From positions 1-64,000 of the forward strand of contig JALMQS010000850.1 in the NCBI GenBank assembly GCA_024734495.1: 64,000 nt of DNA, read 5' to 3'. The translations under genes and the position numbers were made by a program. The notes under the pieces are model-generated. The model was not told the DNA's origin. It did no database searches and saw only the letters and a list, made by a program, of their open reading frames with translations. How positions within the stretch are numbered: the first letter of the stretch is position 1; every line of letters begins with the position of its first letter. The stretch comes from Forficula auricularia. Taxonomy: Eukaryota > Arthropoda > Insecta > Dermaptera > Forficulidae. This document shows, in pieces, positions 22,666 through 34,210 of this stretch.

Positions 22666-22788
22666 GTGTTGGTTACCCTCTATATATCTATATATATATG
22701 TATATATAAAAATATAAATCATGTTTATTTTTCCATTAAATCTATTAATTGTGTGGGTGTATTTAAGTGAATTTAAAATTTATTAAAA

Positions 22789-22892
22789 ATGGGCAAGGAC
22801 CAAGAATTATTGGAAGCAGCGAGAAATGGCAATATTTTAGTTGTCGAAAAAATATTAAATCAACGAGCAAAAAGGAGTGGCCCATTAGCCAG
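22789..22892 (+). CDS. ANKS1: ANKS1 orthologue, coding exon 1 (N-terminal 34 codons + 2 nt)
   Basis: ANKS1 proteins (Odin/AIDA-1 family) are cytoplasmic or postsynaptic adaptors with N-terminal ankyrin repeats, SAM domains and a PTB domain; they act downstream of Eph and other receptor tyrosine kinases. This exon starts at ATG 22789 with context AAAATGG and encodes MGKDQELLEAARNGNILVVE and 14 more residues. That start is diagnostic of the family and forms the first, partial ankyrin unit (ELLEAARNGN..VVEKIL). The exon ends in CCAG before donor GTATAG at 22893, leaving phase 2 (AG). The AG joins the T of the next exon to make Ser, restoring the family's expected S-L-R-R-G-P. The rest of the gene is 40 kb downstream. 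Repeat-free flanks support a real promoter-proximal exon. Orthology is recalled from the family, not searched. Confidence 0.88.
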
Positions 22893-24461
22893 GTATAGAA
22901 AACATCTTCAATTTATTTCTATATTATTCTAAATGAAATCGATTCCTTTAATCACACCAAATTCATATCTAGAGTATTAAAAATTGATTTCTCTTAATCA
23001 AATAGGGATGCCCTATTGACCGGCTTCAGAAATTTAATATTTCTTTATTATTTTATTATTTTGTTATTTTTTTATAATTAATACACATTTTAGGAATTTT
23101 TAATGAAATTTCTCTTTAATAAATCACAATAGTTTATGAGAAAATCACATAATAATAATCTGGTATGTTGTTTATTTATAAAATGACATAAGCAATCACC
23201 TGTTAAAAGGGAACAGCCACTTTGATTATTAATTATTATTTTCAAATATCAATAAATAAATATATTAAAAATGAATATCTATATGTATACATATATATGC
23301 ATATAGATTCCTAACCTCCTCACAAAAATTTCATCTCATTTATTGATTTCTTCACGTGATATATAGGAAATAGCATAACAATTATTTAATAACAATTAGT
23401 AAACAAATTGCATTCCGAAGAATATAACTTTAAATAACAATATATTCAAAACAAAATTTATTGTTATACTTATATATTTTTATTTTAAATATGTGTTATA
23501 TATGTTTCAATTTTCACGACTGAAACTAACCCAAAATTTAAAATCACTTCTATATATTTATGTTGATAAATAGTTTGATAAAATTACTAATTATTTCAAT
23601 GTATAAATTGTTTTTTGCTAGCCTCTATGTTCAAGGAATATAAAAAAGACAACCACCTGTTTGTTTTGCTCACTCTTATTTGTCTCTCTATCAAAAGAAA
23701 TGTCATTTTATTATTATTAGCATTAGTAATATTTTCCTCTTGACAAATTGATTAATAATATTTGAAATAAAATTATATATCAGTGATTAATTGTGTTGCT
23801 TTTGTTTTCCAAGAAAATGAATTTTTACTTTCTTTGAAGCTTTGATTGCTAGTTGTCAAATTTGAAATTTATAAAGGTTTGAATTAAATATTTTTTGTGT
23901 GCTATTTTTATCTAAATATTCGAAGTTTCTACTTTTAATTTTTGTGAGTAAGCCTAACAAGAACTTTCTCTACATTTAGATGGAGAAATGTCATTATATT
24001 TGGATGACAATTTCCTTAAAGGGTGTCTCTAGAAAACGATAACATGTCAAACTCACAGTGGGGTAAATTCAAATTTTGACGAAATATATCCTGTAGATAC
24101 ATGCGCGTTGTATAGAAGCACAGTTTGTCTTTACAGATGGATGTATTCTTATAAATACCTATCTTAGATTCGATAATTCCAAAAAAATTTATTTATTTAT
24201 TTTTGATTATACTCCAAAACTTTTCCCAGCTCTTAATCTCAATATAAAATATCTAAATAGATAGATAATATTTATTTGTCTTCAATAATTTATGTTATAC
24301 AAATGGGTTTGGATTAAACACACATCCAAATAGTGCAATAGGGCATTAACCAAAAGAAATATCTCACAACTAATAAAGGCAAAAACTCACAAACCAGATC
24401 AAATTTTATGATTTAAGTCTTATTGATTCTCAATATAATAACAATAATAAATAACATATAC
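22893..24461 (+). other. Start of intron 1: AT-rich, repeat-poor DNA
   Basis: This is the first 1.6 kb of the roughly 39.9-kb intron (22893-62788). No known repeat of this window appears until the R1 terminus at 24462. No gene or RNA was recognised. Like the upstream flank it may be kept free of insertions for regulatory reasons. Confidence 0.45.
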
Positions 24462-25300
24462 CAGTGGCGTAGCCAGAAAATGTTCATGGGGGGAGGGGGG
24501 GGGGGTCAATCAATAAAGCAAAATATTTAGTGGTAAATTTTTTTATTAAAACAAATAGTCCAGTTAAATTGTGTTTTTACCCGAAAAGTTTTGGGGTAGT
24601 TGTAATTTCTTCGACCCTTTATGTTTTGTGGTGTGCTTAACCCGTGCCGCAATGAGGTTAAAGTTTTGAAAAACTGAAATTTTATGCAAAAAATCGCAAT
24701 ATTTCTTTATAAAATGAAAACCACTCATCCTAGAAACTTAATTTCTATCTCACTCTATAGTAAATTCAGTTGAGTTAAACGTTTACTTGGACCACTTTTT
24801 TGATAAAACTCTTATATTTATAGATATTCTACATTTTCCGGACTGGATATGATCTGAATCCTCAAAAGCGTCATGCAAAATTCTGGATATCTATAAATTT
24901 AAGACTTTTTATCAAAAAAGTGGTCCAAGTAAACGTTCAAGTCAACAGAATTTACTAGAGAATGAGATAGAGAATTAGGTTTCTAGAATGAGTGGTTAAT
25001 ATTTTATGAAGGAAAAACTGCGATTTTTTGACAGACGCTGGGTTACCGGTTCTACTGAATCTAAATAGATTAAATTTTTATCATTACACGCATAATTTAA
25101 AGAGCTTTAATTTATCTAATAGATATCTTTTTGATTTGATAAGGTGTTTTAGAGTTATTCAAGAAAAACTGAAAAAACTCGGAAATTTTTTGATTTTGAG
25201 GCGCGTAGAAAAATTTCAACAACACAGATTTGGGGCAAAACTTAGGGTAGTAATATTGGAGTAACAATAAAGGTATTCCAGCAATAAAATCTTTACAGGG
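24462..25300 (+). repeat. R1 family repeat with terminus CAGTGGCGTAGCCAG
   Basis: It starts CAGTGGCGTAGCCAGAAAAT at 24462 and then a poly-G run, matching the complement of the 19910 end. The palindromic centre (tagatattctacattttcc / tgcaaaattctggatatcta) lies near 24840-24890. Confidence 0.7.
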
Positions 25301-25309
25301 GATTATGAT

Positions 25310-25925
25310 TCCTCGACATTTCAGCCCCCGACAAAATAGTCCCGACAAAACATCCCCCGACAATATTTCCCACGACAAAATATCCCCGACAAAATATCCT
25401 TCAGACAAAATATCTCATGACAAAATAACCCTTCCCCGCGTGAATCTTATGAGTAATGCAAATCGACTCCGGTTCGGTTAATATATATTCAGTTCGGCTC
25501 GGTTGGGTTCGTATAGGTCCTTTTCGGACTGGCATTTAGACGGTGACGCCAACCGAACCGTCTAAAAACCAGCCCGAAAAGGAGCTATACGAACCCAACC
25601 GAGCCGAACTGAATATATATTAACCGAACCTCCGAAAGTTTAGTCCGGGCGGGGTGTGTTTCGGGCTCCCATTTTTTTTTCTAATCAAAAACAAACATTG
25701 AAAACCGAACCAGCCAATCGTTGGGCGGGGTGTGTTTGGGGCTCCCATTTTTTCAAAATTTTATTCAAAACTATGATTATAAGCTTCTCACTTAATCTCT
25801 TTTGTATTCTCCCTTATACTGGGGAATATTTTGTCAGAAGATATTATGTCGGGGGATATTTTGTCCTTTGTATATTTTGTCGGGGGATGTTTTGTCGGGG
25901 ATATTGTGGCGGGGGCTGAAAACGC
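25310..25925. repeat. Minisatellite of about 15 bp in two inverted clusters around a long palindrome
   Basis: At 25318-25430 units of the type CCCCGACAAAATATC repeat about eight times. At 25825-25920 the same units run in the opposite orientation (GATATTTTGTCGGGG). Between them is a palindrome with arms at 25471-25545 and 25555-25630, beginning GGTTCGGTTAATATATATTC. A second short inverted block around GGGCGGGGTGTGTTT lies at 25650-25750. Confidence 0.8.
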
Positions 25926-26460
25926 GCGGTACCAGGGATTATTTTCTGTTTATGCCATTTTTTCACGTAATTTGCCTGGACTACAATAGGACATTAACCA
26001 AAAGAAATATAACTCACAACTAATAAATGCAAAAACTCACAAACCAGATCAAATTTTAAGATTTAAGATCTTAACAATATCAATATAACAACAATTATAA
26101 ATAACAAATACACTCACTCATTCATTATAAAAGATTTAAGCCTCATGGATCCACAAATAAAATTGTAGGTATATAGGTATAATTTATCTGAGTAACATTG
26201 GTTTCTAAATATAAAACTTCGTTTTGATACCTTCTTTGGTTTTTGAGCTAGACCGAACATAAAATTTCTCAACACACTCACTAACAGCCATGTTTACAAA
26301 CAAAATAATGTAAATTTTTGGCTGTTTACTATTTTGGGCTTTATTGTAGACCAAAACGTGAATTTGTTTAATTTTTTTGTATTAAAATAGTTTAAGTCGT
26401 TTTTTAGGTATTTTGAAAATACGAAGCAAAAAAATATATTTTTCATTCACCGTATGCTAT
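25926..26460 (-). repeat. Diverged R3 fragments
   Basis: Reverse-strand R3 landmarks (tttgtagaccaaaacg, gttttttaggtattttgaaa, tttttcattcaccgta) are present but diverged. A short sequence near 25985-26075 repeats 24330-24420 (cattaaccaaaagaaatat, actcacaaaccagatcaaat). Confidence 0.5.
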
Positions 26461-26464
26461 AATA

Positions 26465-26698
26465 TAAATTAGAAGAAATTTTCTCTCCGGATAGAGATGA
26501 ACTGGTAGAAATTTTAATTGAAAAGTGATGGAAAGGCAGGCCAAGGATAGTGAAAAAAATTCTCTCGAATAAAATAGAGATTTTCTTACTCACTCAAAAA
26601 CCAACGGTTCGGAAGGATTTTCCCTTCTTTTTGAGCGAGGAAAAAATTTCTATGTTAATTTTTTCACTATCCCTGGGCTGCCTTTCCATCACTTCTCA
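26465..26698. repeat. Inverted-repeat element with a degenerate hammerhead motif
   Basis: The arms (aagtgatggaaaggcagg near 26523 and cctttccatcacttctcaa near 26680) are inverted copies. Between them the - strand reads GGAAGG-like stem II followed by GAACCGUUGG, a mutated GAAACGUUGG. Related copies lie at 30405-30900. Confidence 0.55.
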
Positions 26699-26699
26699 A

Positions 26700-28068
26700 T
26701 CTATATAATAAAAATGAATTTCTGTTTCTTTGTAAGCGCAGATCTCTCAAATGCTTGGACCGATTTGGCTAATTTTTTTTAAATGTTCTTAATAGGCCAA
26801 TTCAAGTTAATACGTAAAAAAAAATTGGAAAAGTTGCCCGGAAAATTGGAAAATTCACGAAAAACTAAAACAAAATCTGTATAGCCAACATAGCTTGCCA
26901 AACAATAAAAGAACTAAACTAGCAAACTAAACATTTGTTGGCGGCACTATTTGGCAGATTTTTGAATGTCATTCATTCTTAATAGCATAGATAATAGAGT
27001 TCTAACTACATTATCGTTGAAGAAGAATTTAATAATGCAACAAAGATTTAAAAAAACTATCTATTTTTTTTAAAGTACATTTAAAAACAAAAATTAAAAA
27101 AATAAACTGCAACGGATCGTTGCTAAACTTTATCCAATGTACTATCTTATTCTAAAATAAAGTACTTTAAAATATAATTTTACAAAAAACTATATATGAC
27201 CTTTTTTGTGGTCCTCAAGGTACTTAATTACAATGAATTTTAAATCCCACAAATATTAATTTGACAATTTAATTGATGAACTCAAAAATTGTTATTTAAT
27301 TAGATAAACTGCAACGGATCGTTGCTAAACTTTATCCAAATTCATTTGAAATATTAATATGTTTATTCCTTTATTATTAATCAGATATCACTTGCAATTT
27401 GCAGTTCATGTTGACTTTATTTCAAAAATAATGATCGATTCTCATTTAACAGTCGAGGAATAACCATTCTACATTCGATTTTTGACGTTTCGGTTTTTAT
27501 TGGTAGCCATTGGTGAAGACATGGAGGAATCGACTTAAAATCAAAAATAGCAATCGATTCTTATCTAATACTTGAGGAATAACAATTCTACATTAGATTT
27601 TTGACCCTTCGATTATTATTGGTAACCATTGCTGAAGACATGGAGGAATCGACTTAAAATCAAAAATAACGATCGATTCTTATCTAATACTAGAGGAATA
27701 ACCTTATTGCATTCCATTTTTGATGTTTTGACTATTAATGGCAAGCTCTACTGAAAACGTGGAAGAATCGACTTAAAATCAATAAGACTAAATTCTTTTA
27801 TGATAAACAACTCAAGCTTGAGAATAAGAGAATTTTTTATAAATAGAGATTTTTAATACATTTTAAATATTTGTTTCATCTTATTTGTTATGAGTGTATA
27901 TTACAGTTAAATAGAATCTCAAATTATATCTATTTAAGACTTTATAATAAAACAATTATATTTATTCTCTGTTACTAATAAAACATCAATAAAGCAGCCA
28001 CGTGGGGGTCCAGGGGGCGAAGCCCCCTGGTTAGCAAAAGGCCCGCCGAAGGCGGGCCTTGAAGCTAG
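26700..28068 (+). mobile_element. Non-autonomous Helitron, about 1.37 kb
   Basis: It starts TCTATATAATAAAAATGAAT after an A and ends in CTAG before a T. A perfect 3' hairpin, GGCCCGCC-gaa-GGCGGGCC, lies 6 bp before the CTAG, with a second GC hairpin (cagggggcgaagccccctg) upstream. Inside are two copies of aaactgcaacggatcgttgc (27104 and 27306) and a three-unit tandem repeat (27410-27790). There is no Rep or helicase frame. A related copy on the other strand spans 32328-33213, and a 5' fragment starts at 44063. Confidence 0.85.
27410..27790. repeat. Tandem repeat, about 3 units of about 117 bp, inside the Helitron
   Basis: Each unit carries gattcttatctaatact, then a tttttgacgtttcg-type block, then gaatcgacttaaaatcaa. 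On the - strand the block reads CCGAAACGTC, recalling the 3' half of the hammerhead motif, but no CUGANGA half is present. Single units also lie at about 32690-32850 and 35335-35540. Confidence 0.7.
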
Positions 28069-28404
28069 TATAATATAGAATTATTAAAAAAATTCCATTA
28101 ACGTTAGAAAATATGCAATTTTACCATATAGAGAGTAATAAATGAATGTATTATAAATTTAAACCCATGACGATTAATTAAACAAAGAGCTTTATTATAT
28201 ATTACTTATCTATTATCTCTGTTGTGAGCTCTTACTATCTCCAACAGCCAGTCAGCCAGCATATACATAAACATTATTTTTCCTCTAATTTAGTAATTAT
28301 CAATGTTTTATCTATTATTTGTGTCCGAAATTACGATAATATTTATTTATATTTTATTCTTAATATTTTACTCTTAAAACTAAATAAACTGATATGGACA
28401 TCCA
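28069..28404. other. AT-rich non-coding DNA
   Basis: No feature recognised beyond short frames without domains. Confidence 0.35.
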
Positions 28405-29992
28405 CATGACTTTACCATATACCTGACCATTCTCTTATATCTAATATTGAATTAAAATAATTATTTACGAAAGAACCCCCTCCCCCTCTTAATTATGAGA
28501 CAATTTTATTAGAAATAGCACCTTTCTTCGATTTTTGTTTGAAAATATTTTTGACTCCCCCCCCACCCCCAATTTCATATAGTGAGTATTTTCATAAGGT
28601 CGTTTAGGGTTCATGTTCAAAATTTCGTCTTCCATTAAAGGCTTTAAGACTTAATATTAATAGATTTTAATAAGTTAGGATTGGTGTTGTTTCAGACCTC
28701 ATTGTGAAACCTACACCGAGTTCCCTAAGTTTTATTTATATTAATAGTTCTAATTTTGAACCTCCACCCCCCCCCCCAATTTTGGCTCCCGAAAAAATAA
28801 TAACTATCTTTTTTATTATAGGTTCATTTTATGGTAAATTTCATTTTTCTCAGTTTTTTGAGTTTGAAAATCTTATAATTTTAATTTTTACCTCACCGCC
28901 TTAATTTGGTACGATTTCAGCCAAAATCTAATCAGCTCTTAATTGTAATGCACCAAAACTACATGTGAAATTTCGTTTTGATTTCACACTGGTTTTTTTG
29001 AACTAGAACGTCCACAAAAATCTGGTAACACACGCACAGACATTTTGGCAAAACAGTTAATATCTCGAAAAATATAATTTTTTCGATGTTCACTTATTAG
29101 AGCTTTTTTGTAGACCGAAATGCCATAGTTTTGTACAATTTTTTAATTCAAAATAGTTTACGCCGTTTTTGAGATATTTCGAAAAAACAAAGCAAATAAA
29201 AACACTTTTTAACCGACTTCAAAAAAGGAGGAGGTTCTCTATTCGACTGAATTTTTTTTTTTTTTTTTTGTGCCTATGTTACCTCATATCTCCGCCAATT
29301 GTCAACCGATTTTGAAATTTTTTTTTGCATTGGGTCCAGTCTAGCTTCCGATTGGTCCCATTTTTTTTCGATTTTTTTCATAGGTATTATACCTTTTTTA
29401 TTAGGTTTGTTTAGACCTAACCTCTTTGTTTATGAACCGATTTCGATGGTTCTTTTTTTATCCGAAAGGGGATGTCTTAGGGATGGTGCCATATTAATTT
29501 GGTCAAGTTCTGATGATATGATCACTATTAATAACATCACTAAAAAGAGAAAAATAAAAATTTTTAAGAAAAAAATAAAAACCGACTTCAAAAAATTAAA
29601 TGCAACAAATAAAATACACTAAAAGGTATAAAATAATTATTATCTTATTTAGTTACAACTAAACGACGAAATATTTACACGAAATTACTTTTTGAAGTCG
29701 GTGCCAAACATATACCTTTTATGAATCGCACTCGACGGATCTTACTTAGTACGTTTGGAGGATATGCTCGCTTATAGGTATAGTTTGTTTGGTACCGAAT
29801 TCAAAAAGTAATTTCGTGTTAATATTTCGTCGTTTAGTTGTAACTAAATAAGATAATAATTATTTTATACCTTTTAGTGTATTTTTATATTTGTTGCATT
29901 TAATTTTTTGAAGTCGGTTTTTATTTTTTTCTTAAAAATTTTTATTTCAATCACGATTGCAATTTTTGACTATACCCTCTATGGTAAAGAAA
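28405..29992 (-). repeat. R3 family repeat, split by element B
   Basis: On the - strand it runs from ctatggtaaag-type sequence at 29970-29992, through the cgattgcaatttttgac block, to gactttaccatata at 28405. The 29211-29943 element interrupts it between cactttt and tatttcaatcacgattg, which are contiguous in intact R3 copies. Confidence 0.7.
29211..29943 (+). repeat. Dispersed element B starting AACCGACTTC, inserted in R3
   Basis: It is a close relative of the element at 12306 over its whole length, including the inverted-repeat arms (about 29578-29702 and 29790-29930) and the loop with CTCGACGGATCTTACTTAG. Its position inside R3 gives both its boundaries. Confidence 0.8.
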
Positions 29993-30404
29993 AAATAAAA
30001 TAAAATTTATTCAATTAAGAATATAATTTTACTTTAGTTTGAAGCCATATTCTTTAGTTCTAAATCGCTGGTTTGCGTACTGCTAAGTACCTAGTAAGAT
30101 AAATATCTCTGGTGGTATAGGTGTTTATATTTGTACTGTCATTTGTTCAATAGAATAAATAATAATATTAATAATAGAGAGATGATGTTTTCTAATACAT
30201 ATAAATTTAATTCCAACTAAAATAAAATTTTCATTTGAAATACATATTTATCTAAGTATAATATAAAATGAAAGTGAAAACAGTTTTCAGAAATTTTTCA
30301 AATTAATTAAAATATATATTTTTTCTTATTCGTCAAACTTGTTTATTTAATTATTTTTTTCGATATTAAGTATTTATTCTTTCTTCTGTAGAAAGATTTT
30401 TTTT
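29993..30404. other. AT-rich non-coding DNA
   Basis: No feature recognised. Confidence 0.35.
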
Positions 30405-30900
30405 AGATTAGAAGAAATTTTCTCTTCGGAGAGAGACGGACTTTGATAAGTGATAGAAAAGCAGCCCATGGATAGTGAAAGAAATTCTCTCGAATAAAAT
30501 AGATTGATTGGGTATTCCTTTTTTTTTTCATCACTCAAAAACCAACGTTTCGGAGGATTTTCACCTTTAAAAGGGGTCATTGGGGGGAAAATACAATTAA
30601 ATTAAAAAAATTATTCATGAAATTAAATGAAAATTAAAGGTAAAAAAATTCATTCTTTAAAAATTCTCTTGACGATTCTATTTTGAAAGGAGAAATTTCG
30701 AGCACTGCTACTAGTAGAAGAGAGAAGGGAGAAATATCTTGTATTTTCCCCTCAAAGATCCTTTTTAAATCCTGAAGGAGGTGAAAATCCTCCAAAACGT
30801 TGTTTTTAAAGTTATGGAAAAAAAATATCCAATAAATCTATTTTATTTGAGATAATTTTTTTCACTATCCTTGGGCTGCCTTTACATCACTTAACAAAAT
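30405..30900. mobile_element. Inverted-repeat element with two opposed hammerhead-like motifs
   Basis: The outer arms (gatagaaaagcagcccatgg near 30452; its relative tgggctgcctttacatcac near 30870) are inverted. At 30536-30590 (- strand) and 30764-30812 (+ strand) a GGAGG-UGAAAAU-CCUCC hairpin is followed by GAAACGUUGG or its mutated form. Stem I pairs well at 30764-30812 (AAAUC side against GUUUU side). The CUGANGA core is damaged: in the + copy three bases are missing compared with 14236-14279. This is the layout of a ribozyme-bearing Penelope-like terminal repeat pair, probably inactive. Confidence 0.55.
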
Positions 30901-31039
30901 GTTAACCCCACCAACTGCAACCTAATATAATAATCATTTAATAGTAAATAATATTAATTTAAAATAATTTATAATAATTAATATGTTAGTAAAATCTTGG
31001 GGTGAGGGAAGGGCACTAGTGGTTAATTTAATATTAAGT

Positions 31040-32036
31040 ACTCTGGAGGCACCGAGCGATGCTCGGTAACTTCTTCCTTCAGTTAAAAGCTTTATTTTAA
31101 TATTATTTTTAAATTAATTTAAAATTCTGATAAAAAGGTAGATTTTTATTTGAGAGCCGCTTTCAAATTAAAAAAAATACAAAAATATATTATATTCGCC
31201 CACTGTACCTCCCCCCCCCACCCCCACCCCGCTCGACCCCACCCCCAAACCTCGTCCTACCCCCGAATCACCCACCACTGCACCCCATCCCCTGCACTTG
31301 TTTTGATTCAACCATATGATTCATTTTTATTCATCCAATCGTTAATAAATAAAACCTATCAAAATGTGTTGATTTTTCAGAAAATTGAGACCTGTTCTTG
31401 ATTATTTTTTATTCTATTAAATAAATAGAGTTCATTATAAAAACAATTATAAAACGTTTATTAATAATTCTAACGTTTAGGGACAACAAAACATGTTAAA
31501 ATCCACAATCACAATACTTCTTCAAGGCCTTTGAGAATAAAGGATTTATCAGACCCATTGTCTGCCTGAGCACAAAAGGAAAAGGGAAACCTTTTAAAAC
31601 CCTAAGGACCGGTTGTATGTCGCAAAGTTAATGCTTTTTACCACTAATCAAAGGTAGATGGTAAATGGAGGGACTGGGAGGCACTGAAAGTTCCTGTCAT
31701 TTGATTGGCCATCCCAGCCCCTCCATTTACCATCTACCTTTGGTTAGTGGTAAAAGGCATTTACTTTGTGACATACAACCGGCCCTAAGAATGGAATTTG
31801 TCTACCTGAGAATAATTAATTTGATTACGAAAAAAACCATCAAAAACAAATTTTGTCGAAGATGAGACCGTGACAGATCGAATTGTCACCCCAAAAACCC
31901 CCTAACCCGTGAATTTCATCAAAATCGGTAAAGCCATTTTCAAAATAGAACCAAGATACAAATATATAAACAAATAAATAAATATATATATATACAAATA
32001 TACAATTTTTGCTCGTTTAATAAGAGTAGATATTAA
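31040..32036 (-). repeat. R2 family repeat, broken copy
   Basis: R2 ends are recognisable in reverse: gtactctggaggcaccgagc at 31041 and tttaataagagtagatatt near 32032. A C-rich middle lies at 31207-31290. The copy is interrupted by a MITE (31606-31785) and unrelated sequence. Confidence 0.55.
31606..31785. mobile_element. Harbinger-type foldback MITE, 180 bp
   Basis: It is bounded by TAA target duplications (31603-31605 and 31786-31788). Terminal inverted repeats begin GGACCGGTTGTATGTCGCAA at left and pair with the right end ...CATACAACCGGCCC. Most of the element is palindromic (taccatctacctttg around the centre). Three-base TAA duplication with GGGCCGG ends fits PIF/Harbinger. A sister copy lies at 61500-61601. 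Confidence 0.75.
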
Positions 32037-32327
32037 ATTGAGAAAATTCTTAACGTTCTTCCTATTGAAATGAGAAATAATTCATTCTGCGCTCTGATTG
32101 TGTATTCAGAGTTTGTCATTTTCAAGAATATCAAATGACAAATCATTCATTTAAACTCATGAAATAAAAAAGCAATTTATATCATTCAAGACAACTTCTA
32201 ATCTTAGTGATTCTCTTATTCATTCTAATTAATTAATGGTCAAGTTGCAGATGAAGGGTTGCTACTAGAAATCAGTTTTTGTTTTTACTTTTTTTATTTG
32301 TCTTATATCTGAGAAAATTATTTAATT
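32037..32327. other. AT-rich non-coding DNA
   Basis: No feature recognised. Confidence 0.3.
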
Positions 32328-33213
32328 CTAATCTTCAAGGCCCGCCTTCGGCGGGCCTTTTACTAGCCAGGGGGCTTCGCCCCCTGGACCCCGCGTGGCT
32401 ACTTTATTGATGTTTTATTAGTAATAGAGAATAAATATAATCGTTTTTTATAAAGTCTTAAATAGATATAATTTGAGATTCTATTTAACTGTAATATACA
32501 CTCATAACAAATAAGATGAAACAAATATTTAAAATGTATTAAAAATCCACTTGTTATCATTAAGGGGAAAATAAAAAAAAGTTCTATTATATGTAGGTAT
32601 TATTATAGATAAGAAGACTTGAAAATTACAATTATTATTCATTTTGCTAGACACAAAAGTATATAAATTATTTTTCCTCAAGTATTAGATGAGAATCGAT
32701 TGCTATTTTTGATTTTAAGTCGATTCCTTCATGTCTTCACCAATGGCTACCAATAAAAACCGAAACGTCACAAATCGAATGTAGAATGGTTATTCCTCGA
32801 CTGTTAAAAGAGAATCGATCATTATTTTTCAATTAAAGTCAACATGAACTGCAAATTGCAAGTGATATCTGATTAATAATAAAGAAATAAACATATTAAT
32901 TTTTCAAATGAATTTGAATAAAGTTTAGCAACGATCCGTTGCAGTTTATTTTTTTATACAAACAGGGCCGCCAACACTTGTTTTTTTTGCTCGTTTAGTT
33001 ATTTTATTGTATGACAAGCTATGTTGGCTAACCTGATTTTTCTGTAGTTTTTCCTGAATTTTCCAATTTTCCGGTCAACTTTTATAATTTTTTTTTACGT
33101 ATTAACCTGAATTAGACTATTACAAACATTTAAAAAAAAATTAGCCAAATCGGTCCAGGCATTTGAGAGATCTGCGCTTACAAAGAAACAGAAATTCATT
33201 TTTATTATATAGA
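32328..33213 (-). mobile_element. Non-autonomous Helitron, second copy
   Basis: On the - strand it starts TCTATATAATAAAAATGAAT (at 33213) and carries both GC hairpins (32339-32356 and 32369-32390). It also has aactgcaacggatcgttgc and one unit of the 117-bp repeat. The 3' terminus reads TTAG instead of CTAG. It lacks the central part present in the 26700 copy. Confidence 0.8.
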
Positions 33214-33288
33214 TAACAGGTGGCTTTATTACCTTTAAACATGATAGTATATCTATACATTAGGGTGGTCCTTATTTCCGAACTTCTA

Positions 33289-34210
33289 ATTTTTACTTTA
33301 GCATACAGGGTATGGTCAAGTATTGTAATCGTGCATGAAAAAAAGTGGGTTTTTTCTTTCTTTTTTTCGAAATATCTCAAAAACGGCTGAAACTATTTTG
33401 ATTAAAAAAATTGAGCAAAACCATGGCATTTCGCTCTACAAAAAGCTCTAATAAGCAAACAACGAAAAAATTATATTTTTCGAGATAATAATTGTTTTGT
33501 CAAAATGTCTGTTAGTTAGTTGGTTAGTCTGTGCGTTACCAAATTTTTGTGGACGAGCTAGCTCAAAAACTAGTGTGAATATCAAAACCAAATTTCACAC
33601 GTAGTTTTGGTCCATTGAGATTAAGAGCTGATTAGATTTTGGTACATATCGACTCAAAATTAAGGGGGATGGAGGGGGGGTTAAAAATTAAAATTATAGG
33701 ACATTTGAGCAAACTCAAAGAAATTTTGTATACATAATCAGTGGACCCCCAGAAGTCTAAAAATGCAAAAACTAACCGCCCAAAATGGAGGGGGGTGTAT
33801 GGTCAAAAAATGAAAATCTAGACTCTTGTACCAAACTCAACCAAATTTTGTACACATAATCAGTGGGCCCACAGTAATCTAAAAATGTAAAAACTAACTG
33901 CCCAAAATGGTGGGGGGGGGGGGGGTGTGTAGGGTCAAAAAATGAAAATCTAGGCCCTTGTACCAAACTCAACCAAATTTTGTATACATAATCAGTGGGC
34001 TCATAGCCGCCCAAAATGGGGGGAGGGTGTAGGATCAAAAAATGAAAATCTAGGCTCTTGTACCAAACTCAACCAAATTTTATAAACATAATAATACACT
34101 AATAATACTACATGAATATAAATAATTTTATTAAATATTAACATAAATGAGTGGCCAGGTTGCATGGTAAAGTCAAGTGGATGGCCACATCAGAACACAT
34201 CAGCTTATTT
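33289..34210 (+). repeat. R3 family repeat with tandem G-rich modules
   Basis: It starts ttactttagcatacagggta and ends gcatggtaaagtcaagtgg. Three or four modules of about 115-120 bp (ccaaattttgtatacataat + cagtgggc + G run) are arranged in tandem at 33670-34080. The open frame on the - strand at 33772-34038 is an artefact of this repetition. Confidence 0.7.

Noticed and set aside
33772..34038. Repetitive frame on the - strand
   Set aside because: It arises from the tandem G-rich R3 modules, whose period happens to keep the frame open.
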